Part shown: positions 24,958 through 36,410 of the stretch, in pieces
Layout: every line of letters begins with the position of its first letter
Position numbering within the stretch: position 1 is the first letter of the stretch
NCBI GenBank assembly: GCA_036172665.1
Contig: CM069876.1
Coordinates: 40,889,001-40,953,000 of the forward strand
DNA from: Prosopocoilus inquinatus
Lineage: Eukaryota > Arthropoda > Insecta > Coleoptera > Lucanidae
DNA length: 64,000 nt
Direction of reading: 5' to 3'
Notes under the pieces: generated by a model
Database searches by the model: none
What the model saw: the letters and a program-made list of their open reading frames with translations, nothing else
What the model was told of the DNA's origin: nothing
Position numbers and translations under genes: made by a program

Positions 24958-26390
24958 GTATCAGGAGGGTCCTTTTAATTTTGATTTATGGCCTGATTAT
25001 ATTCGTGCTACTAAAAACGCGATAATTCTCGACCATTAATGCACGTGATTCTGCGTTTTGTTGCTTTTTCATCGGCTAAAAACAATAATGAGTGCCGCTT
25101 GTTTTGTTGTCCAATTAAATGGTCATTTGATACGTTAGCAGGACTGGCATTCAAAAAAATTAACGACTCGTGTTTACGGTGGTCACATGTTTTTTTTAAA
25201 CCTTTTAATTTAACTGCTGACTTCTGGGTGTGGATAATGAGAAAGTCAGGCATGCAATTTCCAAATTTTTTTGAAACAATATTCTAGGTATTATGTACTG
25301 AAATTTTCTGCAAATTGTTACAACGCTCAAAGCTACGGATATTTTTTATTTATATCAAAAGAAGAAAAACTTATACCCACAGACTTTACTATAAATGGTA
25401 GAGGGCTATCCTGCACTGAAATAGAATTACTAACTCCATCCACATACATCTACAAAGTAAAATATAACTGTATAGTAACATGCTTTTTATTAAGTTGCAG
25501 TTTCTCATGTAAATTGTATTAAAAACTGCGTCGTGATAAAATGCATGCTACTATACTTGTTTCAGCAGTCAAACTGTCGACTTCAGTACTGATGTACTGA
25601 GATATTATCAGCGCCGTAGATGGCGACAGTTTGGATGTTATAATATCAGCCCCTATTTTTATTATTAAAGAATCAGATGTAGCAGTTTTGTTTATTTATT
25701 TTTTTTTAATTAAATAAAACAATGATAAAACAATGAAAGTTTGAAATTAGAAAAAAATACATCACCCTGAATTGTAGAATGGTACATTGTTGTAAGGTAA
25801 ATTAGACAATTTCCTAGTTCATTAAAATATGTTAAAAAAAAAATAAACAATTGTAGAGACCTCATCAATTTCGTCAATTTTTCTAATAGAAGCACAAAGT
25901 CTGAAAAAAACCTTACCTGCTCGTTGTATTATCAACAGATAGACAACCACTCCAGATGGTAAACAAGAAACTACTGTCACAGAAAGGGTGGCAAAATAGA
26001 AGTGGCGAAAGTTGGGAATTTAATTTTTTGCCCACGTCCTAAGTAAACGAAAATCGAACGAGCAAAAGAGACGGATGAGATTGCTTGGCCAATTAAAGAA
26101 TAAAACAAAGCACAAGGAGCCCATCAAACCTTGTGACCGTTTAATTGTGTTATGGTGCAAAAATTGGTTGAATTGGTGTCACATGAATCCAATCAGAGCA
26201 CATTAACTGTGAAACTAAGTTTCGCGTTCAGTTGTGCAGTGAAAACAGAATCACTCAGTTTATTTCTACAACTTTATTAGAATTGTTGACTCATTTGGAA
26301 TAAAAGGGTAAGAATGACAATTAACTTTTATTTTGTATATTCCTGAGAGTTAAATAATAACTTACTTTAATATGTGGATTAGCAACTTAT
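24958..26390. other. intron sequence with a small hairpin
   Basis: No gene recognised. At about 25570-25638 'caaactgtcg' and 'cgacagtttg' enclose 'cagtactgatgtactg', a compact inverted repeat. The open frame at 25039-25287 shows no domain. Confidence 0.3.
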
Positions 26391-27757
26391 ACCGGGTGTT
26401 TCAGGCCATTCGTTCCAGCCCTGTTTCGCGAAAATATAATATACTGGAAAGTTCGAAAAAAAAATTATTGCCAAGGGGGTATATGACGCATTTATTTTCG
26501 ATATAATTATCTTTCAAGGCCAACTGGTTGAAGGTGCGAAAGAAATCAACTTTGAAACTTTGAAAGTGGACATGGGTCGAGCTGAAAATCAATGAATACG
26601 AAAGAAACAAATTTTTAATATCTCAGACAGTTTTCTAGGAAACATTTTAAGATATAGTAATCACACTTGCATTACATCATTTTAATTAACTTGAAACGTC
26701 ACAACTTTTATAAGGAACAGACAGAGAATCGACAGGTTTAGATGTTTTGAATTTGCCAGGATTAGAAAAGTCACACTGTTTTTGTTCGTCTAAATCGTTT
26801 TCCTAATTGAGAAAGAGATTGTTCCCTGTTTTAACTAAATCTGATGTTTCATAATTATTTATGGCCCCCGGACAGCATAAGAATGAGTCTATTAACTGAA
26901 GATAAAAACGAATCTGAAAGCTCAAGCAAATGCTATCGAGTAACACTTTTCATTTTGAGGTAAATAGAAATACATTAATCTGTTTAAATGCCAGTAATTG
27001 ATTTTGAGAGCATTCTATTTAAATAAAAGAACAAAACCGCAAACAAACCCATAAATGAGAGAAACGCAGGCACTAAATAAAAGTAATGAACTGTAAAATG
27101 TTAAATGACGTAAAGTACTTTGAACATTCATGAAATACATTGTAATGTTTTAACTAAATCTGATGTTTCATAATTATTTATGGGCCCCGGACAGCATAAG
27201 AATTGAATACAAGAAGATGGCAGGCATTCAAAAATGTCAATCTCTGACTTTTGTCAAACAATGTAACGTATTAAACCGAACACACTGTATGATTTAAATA
27301 ACAAGTTGGCGTGTTTGCTTTTTTTATTTTTTGTTCTCCTCGGAAATTGATATAGATATTAATAAATTGCAAATAAATAAAATTTGTTCCTTTTTTTAAA
27401 ACCCTACTCATCAGGGACAGAGCTCGACCCTGTTTCCGTCTAAAATTTAATAATAAATAAAATTCACATCTCACAGCACCTACATCCGGTTGGACTTATT
27501 TACTCTTTTGTTAAAAATAAATTTGGATTTGACTCCTAACCACAATATGCTTTTTTAAAAACTAAATAAGTATTTTAAAAAAAAAACATATTGTGGTTAG
27601 GAATCAAATCCAAATTTATTGTTAGACAAGCCACAGTCTCCAATACATTAAAAATACTCTTTTGTTATTATTAAAAATTAAATTTCTTTCGTAGAACTCC
27701 TGATACTTCATAATTTCCAAAAAACGATTTGGACGGGTGGTTTGAAACACCGGTAAT
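26391..27757. mobile_element. long-inverted-repeat element A (ACCGGGTGTTTCA family)
   Basis: The left end 'taccgggtgtttcaggcca' pairs with the right end; the complement of 27757 leftward reads 'taccggtgtttcaaaccacc'. The two ends remain alignable for about 70 bp. Length is about 1.37 kb and there is no transposase. A 265-bp core (26882-27146) is shared with element B and is flanked by two 58-bp direct repeats (26827-26884, 27146-27203). It also carries a nested hairpin at 27516-27620. Family unknown to me. TA-like flanks suggest a TA-targeting DNA transposon, by inference. Confidence 0.65.
27516..27620. mobile_element. hairpin with 34-bp arms nested in element A
   Basis: Arms 27516-27549 and 27587-27620 are reverse complements with one mismatch ('ctaaccacaatatg' / 'catattgtggttag'), separated by an A/T-rich loop. 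Confidence 0.8.
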
Positions 27758-27865
27758 AATTGGAACACTTTTTCAAATTTTTTTCAATTTTTTTTATTAA
27801 TTTTGATTAAACTCTGATAAATGTCGTTGACTCGGATCGTGGATTACGATTTAAACGGTGGGTAC

Positions 27866-28815
27866 CAGACCCCTTACAAGAAAACAGAAATATGCATCGG
27901 CCCCCTTTCAAGTTTAATTATTTGTGAAACATTAAAATTTTGTTAAATCTTTGATTGTATTTGACTTTACTTCTTGTTTTTTTTTTAATTGGAAACCAAC
28001 TCGATTATCTTTTGTCTTTTCTTGACTAGATTCGATTTGTTTTTATATTTGCATTATTAGTTTGATTCTCTTCCATTTGTTTTTTCTTTTGTTCATGATT
28101 CGATCTGTCTGCAGCATTTTTATTTTCGTCTTTTTTTTATATTCCATATTCGACATTATTTAATTCAATTTTTTATTTAATCCATTGATAATTTTTTTTA
28201 TTCGATTTTCTTTGATTTGTTGTTTGATTTTTAACTGTCAATTTATCTCACCTTTTGTCTTCGTTTCTTCTAATGTTTAATTTTATTTAACATGATTTTA
28301 ATTTACCTTTTAACCATCGATCGATTGGCTTTTGTTTTCTTTTCCATTGTTCACTCAATTGGAGTTTATTTTATTTTATATTTTAATTTCGTCATTTTAT
28401 TTATTTACTATTCGTCTTTTTTTCTTTAATATTTCCAGATTAAGTTTTTAGTCATTTTTTTGTTTTGGATTTGACTTATTGTTAATTTTGTACAATTTTT
28501 ATTTTCGTTCTTGCATCGTCGATGATCACCTTTTGTTTCCATGTGATTTGTTTGTATTTTATTTTTATTTTTACAATGAATTGATCTTTTTTTTTCCTTC
28601 TTCTTTTATTCGAATTTACACTATACAATAATTAATTAAAATTTATTTAATATTATTAATAAACCTTCTACTTCTTTTTAATAGACTATTCATATAGACT
28701 TGTACTAGATATGAATTCGTAAGTAACTCCAACCCTCTAAAAGATCCCTAGGTGTTCATCAACCTCTTGTCGACCCCATCATCATTGATACTGACCCCTT
28801 AGGGAACCCCTGATT
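27866..28815. mobile_element. hAT-like T-rich repeat, second copy
   Basis: The left part 'cggccccctttcaagtttaa' followed by 'ttatttgtgaaac' matches 11222-11262. The right part ends 'gaccccttagggaacccctg', a typical hAT-like terminus in reverse. Between them lies T-rich sequence with 'cttttgttttcttttcc' words. No transposase and no clear 8-bp duplication. Confidence 0.45.
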
Positions 28816-30130
28816 TAGCCCATTTTGGCTGACTATCTCCCTTTCCACTTTTGTATTTTTCGATTTATTTACATTTCTGATGTTTACTAATTTACATAGG
28901 GCCATTTGCACCATTTCCAATTAACTCCATGGGAACGATTATAATAATAATTGAATTTATGGCAAATAATCTTTTCCGAAACAAAGACAGCGTTGGTTGC
29001 CAGTGAGATGAAAAAAAAAGTTTCCTAGACCTCCCTCCAATCTACGCCGCGTTGACGCTATCGCCTTGCGTAGACCGTCAACTGCCGGTGCTCCAATGTT
29101 AGTTGCAATCTAATTTTCTTCGTTTAACCTAATTTTTTACATCCTTTGCATTGTACAGAGGTGTTTTATAATTTGTTTTTTTTTTAATCATTTAAAATAT
29201 AATTCGTATTATATTATACAAACCTGCAATCCATCTGACCTTATCTACGTTTTATTTGCGCAAATCAAATTTCTTGTTATTATTATTGTTATTATTGTGT
29301 CGTGACAATAATTTGTAATGAAAAAGTTGCAGTTACTAATTTCAATTAAATTAGTCGATTATAGCACGCGAAACCGCAGCCGGCTGGCTATTTTTAGCGA
29401 ATGCAGAACCTAACAAAACAATAACCGTAACGAGGTAAAACGACCGCTTTGTTATTGATTTTGTTCGGCGGGGCATTTTCCGTTGAATGCGAACCTGCCA
29501 GAAGGCCCCGAACTTTTTTTTTTTGGAGAAAACCTGAAAACATGTCAAAACCACCACAAATCATAAATAAACAAGGAAGTAAAATCGACCCTCACTCATG
29601 ATGATCGAAATCGAAACTTTTTTTTTTTTCGTTTATTCACCACTTGATTTATTGTTTAATATTTTCGTTTTATTATATTTGGCGGCGGACATAATAGAAG
29701 AAAAAAATGCGCGGTCGTTAAATACGCGCTCGCATCGTATTAATCCTTTGAACGTTGAACTATAACAAATTCAATTTAAGCCGGTTGATTTGTCATGTGA
29801 TTTTATTGATTCGCGTGCGTCAACTTTAATACGCCTAATGATGTTATTATGCAACGCCGCTCGGTTATGTTTAATAATGTACTCTTTGTTATCTGCAATC
29901 ATATGAGATAAATCCCAACGTGACTATGAAAACAATACAATTATTCTAAACAAAATTGTTTATTCTTCTCCTACTGTTTGATTTAAAAATTGCGGACATA
30001 ACCGATTAAAATTAATTTCGACCAAAAAAAATAACATAAAATTAGCAAGTCACGAAGGGCTTGGGATTTGAAGAAAACTCTCTTAAAACGATTTCCAACT
30101 CAATATCGGTCCATTTGGATTTTTGAATTA
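28816..30130. other. intron sequence, nothing recognised
   Basis: AT-rich. A GC-richer stretch at 29040-29100 ('gcgttgacgct', 'ttgcgtagacc') loosely resembles 17990-18050 and may be a shared repeat fragment. No gene. Confidence 0.3.
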
Positions 30131-31829
30131 TACCGGGTGTCTCAATATGGGCAGGGCCCGGCGATACATAGCAAACCTTAATACCTACAGCTTTGAGACA
30201 AAAAAATTGTAGTCGAAGTAATAGAGAGAAATTCAAAGAAAATATTTTTAAGTATCTGAGGAGACCATTATGCGCGCCATTACAAAGTTGTGTTAATTCT
30301 GCACAATTTTGATTTTCGACTTATTATCGTATCACCATTAATAAGGGTTGAGAAAACAGTTGAATTATTTACTTTAAAAAATAATATCGTAACTTATGTA
30401 GTCTTTATCAGAAGATAACGAACTTCGGCTCATTTGAAAGGGAATTTAAAGCTGATATAAAATTGTTTTCAGTGACTTCAGCTACTTTGTTATAAAGTAG
30501 TTAGGGGGCGCTCTTTGTAAAAGTAATAGTTTTTCCTAGTTTTCCAAAAAAATAAATAAATAGAAAGGTGGTCTTCTTTTACAGGGATTATAAATCGTAT
30601 CCAATTGGGAGAACATTTTTGTAAAAAAAAGCGAAATTGATAACTTGTTTCGTTCTCGAGTTATTACCAAATGAGTCTATTAACTGAAGATAAAAACGAA
30701 TCTGAAAGCTCAAGCAAATGCTATCGAGTAACACTTTTCATTTTGAGGTAAATAGAAATACATTAATCTGTTTACATGCCAGTAATTGATTTTGAGAGCA
30801 TTCTATTTAAATAAAAGAACAAAACCGCAAACAAACCCATAAATGAGAGAAACGCAGGCACTAAATAAAAGTAATGAACTGTAAAATGTTAAATGACGTA
30901 AAGTACTTTGAACATTCATGAAATACATTGTAATCAACAATGTTTGAAGGTCTGCACGTAAAGTATTTTCAAAATGTTATCGATCATTCGTTTCGAAATA
31001 GCCATTTACTATTCGTGAGGATATCAATAATAATTTCTACACAATTCTACGCGAAAATAAAAGAGAGTATTGTAGAGCGGCACAGTGAAACTTTGTTGAT
31101 CACAATGCATGATTATAGTGCAATGCTTTTATTTAGTGTTTGAGTAATTATTCTTGTTGCTCTATTACTGTTTTATTCTTGTTTTAAATATTCTCTTTTT
31201 CCAAAAACGTTTAAAAGCTTCTAAATAATGATTAGCGTCAATAAAAAAAAAATCTTTTATGTGCATTATTTAACGTTAATATTGAAAGTATTACTCGATA
31301 GCATTCGTTTAAACTGTCTCTTGCATTTTGTAAGTTTTATAATTAATGCAAAGGAAACCCACCTTTCTATTTAAATTTTTGGGAAAACTACTTCTGCAAA
31401 TAGCGACCACGCTACTTTATAACAGGAGTCGTTGAATAGAAATTTTAAATCAGCTTAAAATTTCCTTTCAAACGAGCCGAAGTTCATTCATTTCTGATAA
31501 AGAGTACAGAAGTATTGATTTTTTTAAGATAAATAATTCAATTGTTTCCTCCACTCTTATTAACGGCGATACAATAATACGTCCGAAATCAAAGTCGTGC
31601 AGAATTAATTCAGCTTTCCAATGACGCTTTCAAAACTGCACCTCATTCTGAGACTTCTGTTAGTAAAATAAAATTTTATTGTTGAGCCCTTTGATTACGA
31701 CCCCTTGCAACTCAACGCAGATACTTAAAAATACATTCTTTGAATTTCTTTTTGTCACTTTGACTGTATTTTCTTTCTCTCGAAGCTGCTACATATCGCC
31801 AGTCGCCGCCCATGTTGAGACACCTGGTA
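30131..31829. mobile_element. long-inverted-repeat element B (about 1.7 kb)
   Basis: Left end 'taccgggtgtctcaatatgg' at 30131. Read from 31829 leftward on the complement, the right end is 'taccaggtgtctcaacatgg'. The arms stay alignable for several hundred bases: for instance 'gaacttcggctcatttgaaa' at 30420-30440 is mirrored near 31470, and 'atagaaaggtgg' at 30570 is mirrored at 31362. A TA precedes and follows the element. It contains the 265-bp core at 30670-30934 that it shares with element A. No transposase frame; the short frames at the centre (30940-31143) show no domain. A non-autonomous DNA transposon or foldback element. Confidence 0.75.
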
Positions 31830-32762
31830 TATTTTGATTTATTTGCTGCGCTTCTTGTACTCCCTTTCTTGGAAATATATTTATCCAATTTTGCAACTTC
31901 GCAGTAGTTTTCGAGAGAATCGGACAATTCGTTGTTGTCAATTCGTCGTAGAACTGGTTCTCCGTCGACTTTATTCGCCTTCGTCATAATTCGCCGTCTA
32001 CATAAATCGTCGTCACCGGTTATAAATTTATTCAGATCGTTGATGAGTTTAGTTTTAAAACTATTTATTATCTGGATAGGCATATTTAAAACCTTTTCCG
32101 CTGACAGTAAATGTTCTTACGGCGAGCTTATTGATGGCGAGTTTGTCGTCGGTGAATTCTGCCTACGGCAAATATACGACGGTGAATTGTCCTATTAGAC
32201 ACTAAACGTTATTTCACTTTCATTTCATAAATAAATTTGTAATCGATTAAAACGGCTTGTACGTTTTATTATTATTTATTTTTTATTACAATGTATAAAT
32301 TCTCTTCCATAGGTCGGATATTGATGTAACTTTCGCTAGCTTGATATAAATAATCTTTTTACAACGGTAGTACCACCAGTTACTGTTCGAATTCAAACGC
32401 AATGTAAACAACGGAGAATACGGAAAGACTGCAAAATTAAAAAACGATTTTATTCTGCGTCACGTCAACGCCCATGACAATGATAAAAAAGTACCCGGTT
32501 GTTTTCGAGCAAATACGCCCGAATTAATCTTCCCCAAATCCCATATTGCTTGTTCCGGGTGAAAAATGTTTTCGTTCCGGGCGTTGATGAAACGAATGTA
32601 TGTAATGCGGAAACGTTTCGTTTTCAATTCATTTTGAAGAGCGACGTAAACATTCAGGAGTTTATTGCATACGCAAATAATAAAAAATAAATATGTGTCA
32701 CTTCAGATTCCTTGATTTAATGGTAAGAATTAGGAACGAGTTCCGGAATAAAAAAATGCGTT
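31830..32762. other. intron sequence beside the tRNA cluster
   Basis: A minus-strand open frame (32083 to 31712) runs from here across the boundary of element B, so it cannot be an intact old gene. At 32118-32190 the word 'ggcgagtt/ggtgaatt' repeats at about 20-40-base spacing. A run of seven A at 32751-32757 precedes the first tRNA and would be a strong pol III terminator for it. Confidence 0.3.
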
Positions 32763-32833
32763 TGCATCGGCCGGGAATCGAACCCGGGCCGCCCGCGTGG
32801 CAGGCGAGCATTCTACCACTGAACCACCGATGC
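32763..32833 (-). tRNA. tRNA-Gly(GCC), copy 1
   Basis: The minus strand reads GCATCGGTGGTTCAGTGGTA at the 5' end, with anticodon loop CTGCCAC (GCC), T-loop GGTTCGATTCC and discriminator A. The cloverleaf is complete and carries the internal pol III A and B boxes. It is the last copy in the direction of transcription and has the strongest terminator (T7). Confidence 0.97.
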
Positions 32834-32926
32834 TTGCATCTCACTCTCGCGACGGTAATAAACGTTCACTTCTCGCTCTGAATTGTTGCAATAAGTGATT
32901 TCGCTTTAATTTTTGAACAAAAGGAG

Positions 32927-32997
32927 TGTATCGGCCGGGAATCGAACCCAGGCCGCCCGCGTGGCAGGCGAGCATTCTACCAATGAACCACCGATGC
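32927..32997 (-). tRNA. tRNA-Gly(GCC), copy 2, three substitutions
   Basis: Differs from the consensus by a change at acceptor position 71 (C2-A71 mismatch), a T-stem change (C to T, giving a G-U pair) and a D-loop change (CAGTGG to CATTGG). The anticodon is unchanged. May be weakly functional or a decaying copy. Confidence 0.85.
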
Positions 32998-33090
32998 TTG
33001 CAGCTCACTCTCGCGACGGTAATAAACGTTCACTTCTCGCTCTGATTTGTTGCAATAAGTGATTTTGCGTGAATTTCTAAACAAAATATA

Positions 33091-33161
33091 TGCATCGGCC
33101 GGGAATCGAACCAGGGCCGCCCGCGTGGCAGGCGAGCATTCTACCACTGAACCACCGATGC
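33091..33161 (-). tRNA. tRNA-Gly(GCC), copy 3, T-stem substitution
   Basis: One change from the consensus: the T-stem 5' strand reads CCTGG instead of CCGGG, giving one mismatch. Otherwise complete. Confidence 0.9.
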
Positions 33162-33254
33162 TTGCATCTCACTCTCGCGACGGTAATAAACGTTCACTTC
33201 TCGCTCTGAATTGTTGCAATAAGTGATTTTTCGTGAATTTCTGAACAAAAGAGA

Positions 33255-33325
33255 TGCATCGGTCGGGAATCGAACCCGGGCCGCCCGCGTGGCAGGCGAG
33301 CATTCTACCACTGAACCACCGATGC
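33255..33325 (-). tRNA. tRNA-Gly(GCC), copy 4, T-stem substitution
   Basis: One change: the 3' strand of the T-stem reads CCCGA instead of CCCGG, a mismatch at the base of the stem. Otherwise complete. Confidence 0.9.
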
Positions 33326-33418
33326 TTGCAGTTCACTCTCGCGACGGTAATAAACGTTCACTTCTCGCTTTGAATTGTTTGAATAAGTGATTTTGCATTA
33401 GTTTATGAACAAAAGGAA

Positions 33419-33489
33419 TGCATCGGCCGGGAATCGAACCCGGGCCGCCCGCGTGGCAGGCGAGCATTCTACCACTGAACCACCGATGC
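33419..33489 (-). tRNA. tRNA-Gly(GCC), copy 5
   Basis: Consensus sequence with an intact cloverleaf and anticodon GCC, followed by TTTT on the minus strand. Confidence 0.97.
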
Positions 33490-33582
33490 TTGTAGCTCAC
33501 TCTCGCAACGGTAATAAACGTTCACTTCTCGCTCTGAATTGTTGCAATAAGTGATTTTGCGTGAATTTCTGAACAAAAGGAA

Positions 33583-33653
33583 TGCATCGGCCGGGAATCG
33601 AACCCGGGCCGCCCGCGTGGCAGGCGAGCATTCTACCACTGAACCACCGATGC
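33583..33653 (-). tRNA. tRNA-Gly(GCC), copy 6
   Basis: Consensus sequence, identical to copy 5. Confidence 0.97.
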
Positions 33654-33746
33654 TTGCAGCTCACTCTCGCAACGGTAATAAACGTTCACTTCTCGCTGTG
33701 AACTGTTGCAATAAGTGATTTTGCATTAGTTTATGAACAAAAGGAT

Positions 33747-33817
33747 TGCATCGGCCGGGAATCGAACCCGGGCCGCCCGCGTGGCAGGCGAGCATTCTAC
33801 CACTGAACCACCGATGC
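33747..33817 (-). tRNA. tRNA-Gly(GCC), copy 7
   Basis: Consensus sequence. Its spacer toward copy 8 matches that between copies 8 and 9 only in part. Confidence 0.97.
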
Positions 33818-33910
33818 TTGTAGCTCACTCTCGCAACGGTAATAAACGTTCACTTCTCGCTGTGAACTGTTGCAATAAGTGATTTTGCATTAGTTTATGA
33901 ACAAAAGGAA

Positions 33911-33981
33911 TGCATCGGCCGGGAATCGAACCCGGGCCGCCCGCGTGGCAGGCGAGCATTCTACCACTGAACCACCGATGC
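33911..33981 (-). tRNA. tRNA-Gly(GCC), copy 8
   Basis: Consensus sequence. Confidence 0.97.
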
Positions 33982-34074
33982 TTGCAGCTCACTCTCGCGA
34001 CGGTAATAAACGTTCACTTCCCGCTCTGAATTGTTGCAATAAGTGATTTGGCTTTAATTTTTGAACAAAAGGAG

Positions 34075-34145
34075 TGCATCGGCCGGGAATCGAACCCGGG
34101 CCGCCCGCGTGGCAGGCGAGCATTCTACCACTGAACCACCGATGC
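34075..34145 (-). tRNA. tRNA-Gly(GCC), copy 9
   Basis: Consensus sequence. The left spacer is of the 'gctttaatttttgaac' type, which is otherwise seen only next to copy 2. Confidence 0.97.
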
Positions 34146-34238
34146 TTGCAGCTCACTCTCGCGACGGTAATAAACGTTCACTTCTCGCTCTGAATTGTTG
34201 CAATAAGTGATTTTGCATTAGTTTATGAACAAAAGGAA

Positions 34239-34309
34239 TGCATCGGCCGGGAATCGAACCCGGGCCGCCCGCGTGGCAGGCGAGCATTCTACCACTGAAC
34301 CACCGATGC
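34239..34309 (-). tRNA. tRNA-Gly(GCC), copy 10
   Basis: Consensus sequence and first copy in the direction of transcription. The sequence to its right (34310 onward, 'tgtggtcctatcttttgc') is not the array spacer, so the array ends here and this copy has a different 5' flank. Confidence 0.97.
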
Positions 34310-36410
34310 TTGTGGTCCTATCTTTTGCATCAACTTTGCTCTCTGTTGAACCCTCTTCATATTTTTATAAAGCAGACATTTCAGGAGCTGTATTTAGTGG
34401 CAAAAGCTTGGGATGAAGATTTGATGAAGATTTATGCGGCACTTCGCAAGATATAAAAAGGATCCGCTCAAAAATTTACCGTTCTCTCCCCTTTTATTGA
34501 CTCCTAACTGTAAATGAAAGCCTTGAATACTTTGGAATGAGGAAAGATTCCCGTTTTCACACTTCCCTTAATGGAAGAGGTGTTGAACCTGTACGTCTGC
34601 TAATTTCTTCAGTAAAACACTTAAAATGGCGTAGGAGAAGCCTCGCAAGTGTTAATATAATACAATTTAAGTTGTGCTTACGTAAGTAAATGGCGTTTCT
34701 GATACGCCAATCCATTTATGTACGTGTCTCCAATAATATCCGATAAGTTTCAGTCAAATGGGTGTCAACGGAGTTGACGCCTTTCGAGAGCGCTATTTCC
34801 GGGTCGCCGTCAGTCCTGAAAGCGACCCCCTCTGGAATTCACCCTCTTTGAAGTCCGTGATCTCATCAGTGTCGCGGTGGACAAAGACGTTTATTTCATA
34901 TTTTATCGGGCGAAATTATTTAGCAGCCGGGCACGTTTTCATTTTCCCTCGTCTCCATTGAAAGCTTCGCTGTTTCCGAAACAAATATTTATACTTTAAT
35001 AATGAAAGCCAAAAAAAAGTGATGTATAACGGCTATCAAAAAAATATGTAGAGTACGTTTTAAGACGAAAAGTAAACAAGAGGTTTATCCTTGTTTGACA
35101 GAAGGGAAACAAGGCGCTTTTCGCTTAGGAAAACGCCCCCGAGGGTTTTGTTTTAAGTCGAATATTTCGCTTTTTCAACAAAGCTTCTGTTAGGTTTCTC
35201 ATTTAATCCCGAAAAGAAAAAAAAAATTAAATTCCAGTTCGTTCGCTTAGAATAAATGTATCGAGTAAAAATTAATTAAGTACTTCGTCGGGGCGAGCTT
35301 TTAGGCGACTCAATTTTGCTGCCTGCCACTTTTGCCTCCTCGAAATTCAAAAGCAAACAGAAAGAGAAGAAAAACCCGAAGCAAGTACGTGGGGCATTTG
35401 CCTGGCTAATTACGGTTATATTTAAGGAAAACTTCGCAGACGGTGCATAATATATTCCGTTTTTGCTTGCTGGGTGATGTGGGCGAGCTACATTGGGTAG
35501 TGTGCGTATTTCCCTCTTGAATTCAACCTTAATGAAGATCTGTAGCCGAATTGAATTGTTCCAATGTCCTTGTTTGTTTACTGTTCTCGCAGATAATTAA
35601 TTTACGTTTCGGATTATTCAAATACCGAAATATTTTTTTCCGGGCGATTTAATTTCGTCTTCCCATCGAAATACAATATTTCCTCACTTCCTGAAACAGT
35701 CGGGCGATTTATTAAGGACAAGTTAATCTATTTCTGTCTCGCCGACGAAGAAAAATATCCGATATTCGGCAATAAAAGGCGAGGAAATAATCGACGGTGC
35801 TGCGGGATTTATTTCAGGCGACTTTGCCCTCGCAGACAGAAAATGGCGTGGGATTCGTTTTGATGTTCAGCTTACCTTTCACACATAGCCCCGCATCATG
35901 TTTGTATTGGCAAATCAAAAGAGGAGAGAGAGATTAATTCGTTATTGAAACGTTAAAAATAAATTGCTTATAGGTACAAACATTTTGCAGAACACAAGCA
36001 CACGAGATTAGAAAAGCACTCAGTTTCTGTACCATCCTCGTAGATAGCCAACGTAATAAATGAATTTGTTCTTCTTGAATCAACTTTATATCCGATGTTA
36101 ATCCCGAGGATTTATTCCCAAAGCTTCTTTTCTTTTAATCTCTCCAAACCATTTCATCCACCGTCTGCCTTTTCGAGCTGGGTTCCCGAAAATTGTTTTT
36201 TCGTTTTCAGTTCCCTTCCTTTCCTTCCACGTTGCTGTTTGTCAACTAATGCAAATGACATGACCATTATTTGGTTATTTACACTTTAAAATGGTATTTT
36301 GGGTAGTTCTTAACTGAAAGTACCTCAGCCAATCTTTTTTTCTTCGTCGCTCTTAAAATGATTGGGCAAAAGGTTTCTTCAATCCAAATCCAAGAAGATT
36401 TAATAGTGTG
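34310..36410. other. intron sequence, GC-richer, nothing recognised
   Basis: Less AT-biased than most of the intron and free of simple repeats, so part of it may be regulatory. The open frame at 34758-34961 has no domain and no splice context that fits the gene. Confidence 0.3.

Larger units (their letters stand above)
32763..34309 (-). repeat. tandem array of ten tRNA-Gly units, exact 164-bp period
   Basis: Ten 71-base tRNA genes start at 32763, 32927, 33091, 33255, 33419, 33583, 33747, 33911, 34075 and 34239, all 164 bases apart. Spacers of 93 bases are also near-identical ('gcgacggtaataaacgttca', 'ttgcaataagtgattt'). They fall into a few types at the variable site ('gcattagtttatgaac', 'gcgtgaatttctgaac', 'gctttaatttttgaac'). 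Each spacer has AAAA just left of the tRNA, which reads TTTT after the 3' end on the minus strand. No indels anywhere implies recent unequal exchange or gene conversion. Confidence 0.95.

Noticed and set aside
31712..32083. Minus-strand 123-codon open frame beside the tRNA cluster
   Set aside because: Its last third lies inside the inverted-repeat arm of element B and its first part outside, so the frame was created or cut by the insertion. No domain recognised.
34225..34456. Open frames overlapping tRNA-Gly copy 10 (and similar at 32693-32881)
   Set aside because: They are the complement of the tRNA sequence read as protein ('HRPGIEPGPPAWQASILPLNH'), a well-known false protein from tRNA genes.
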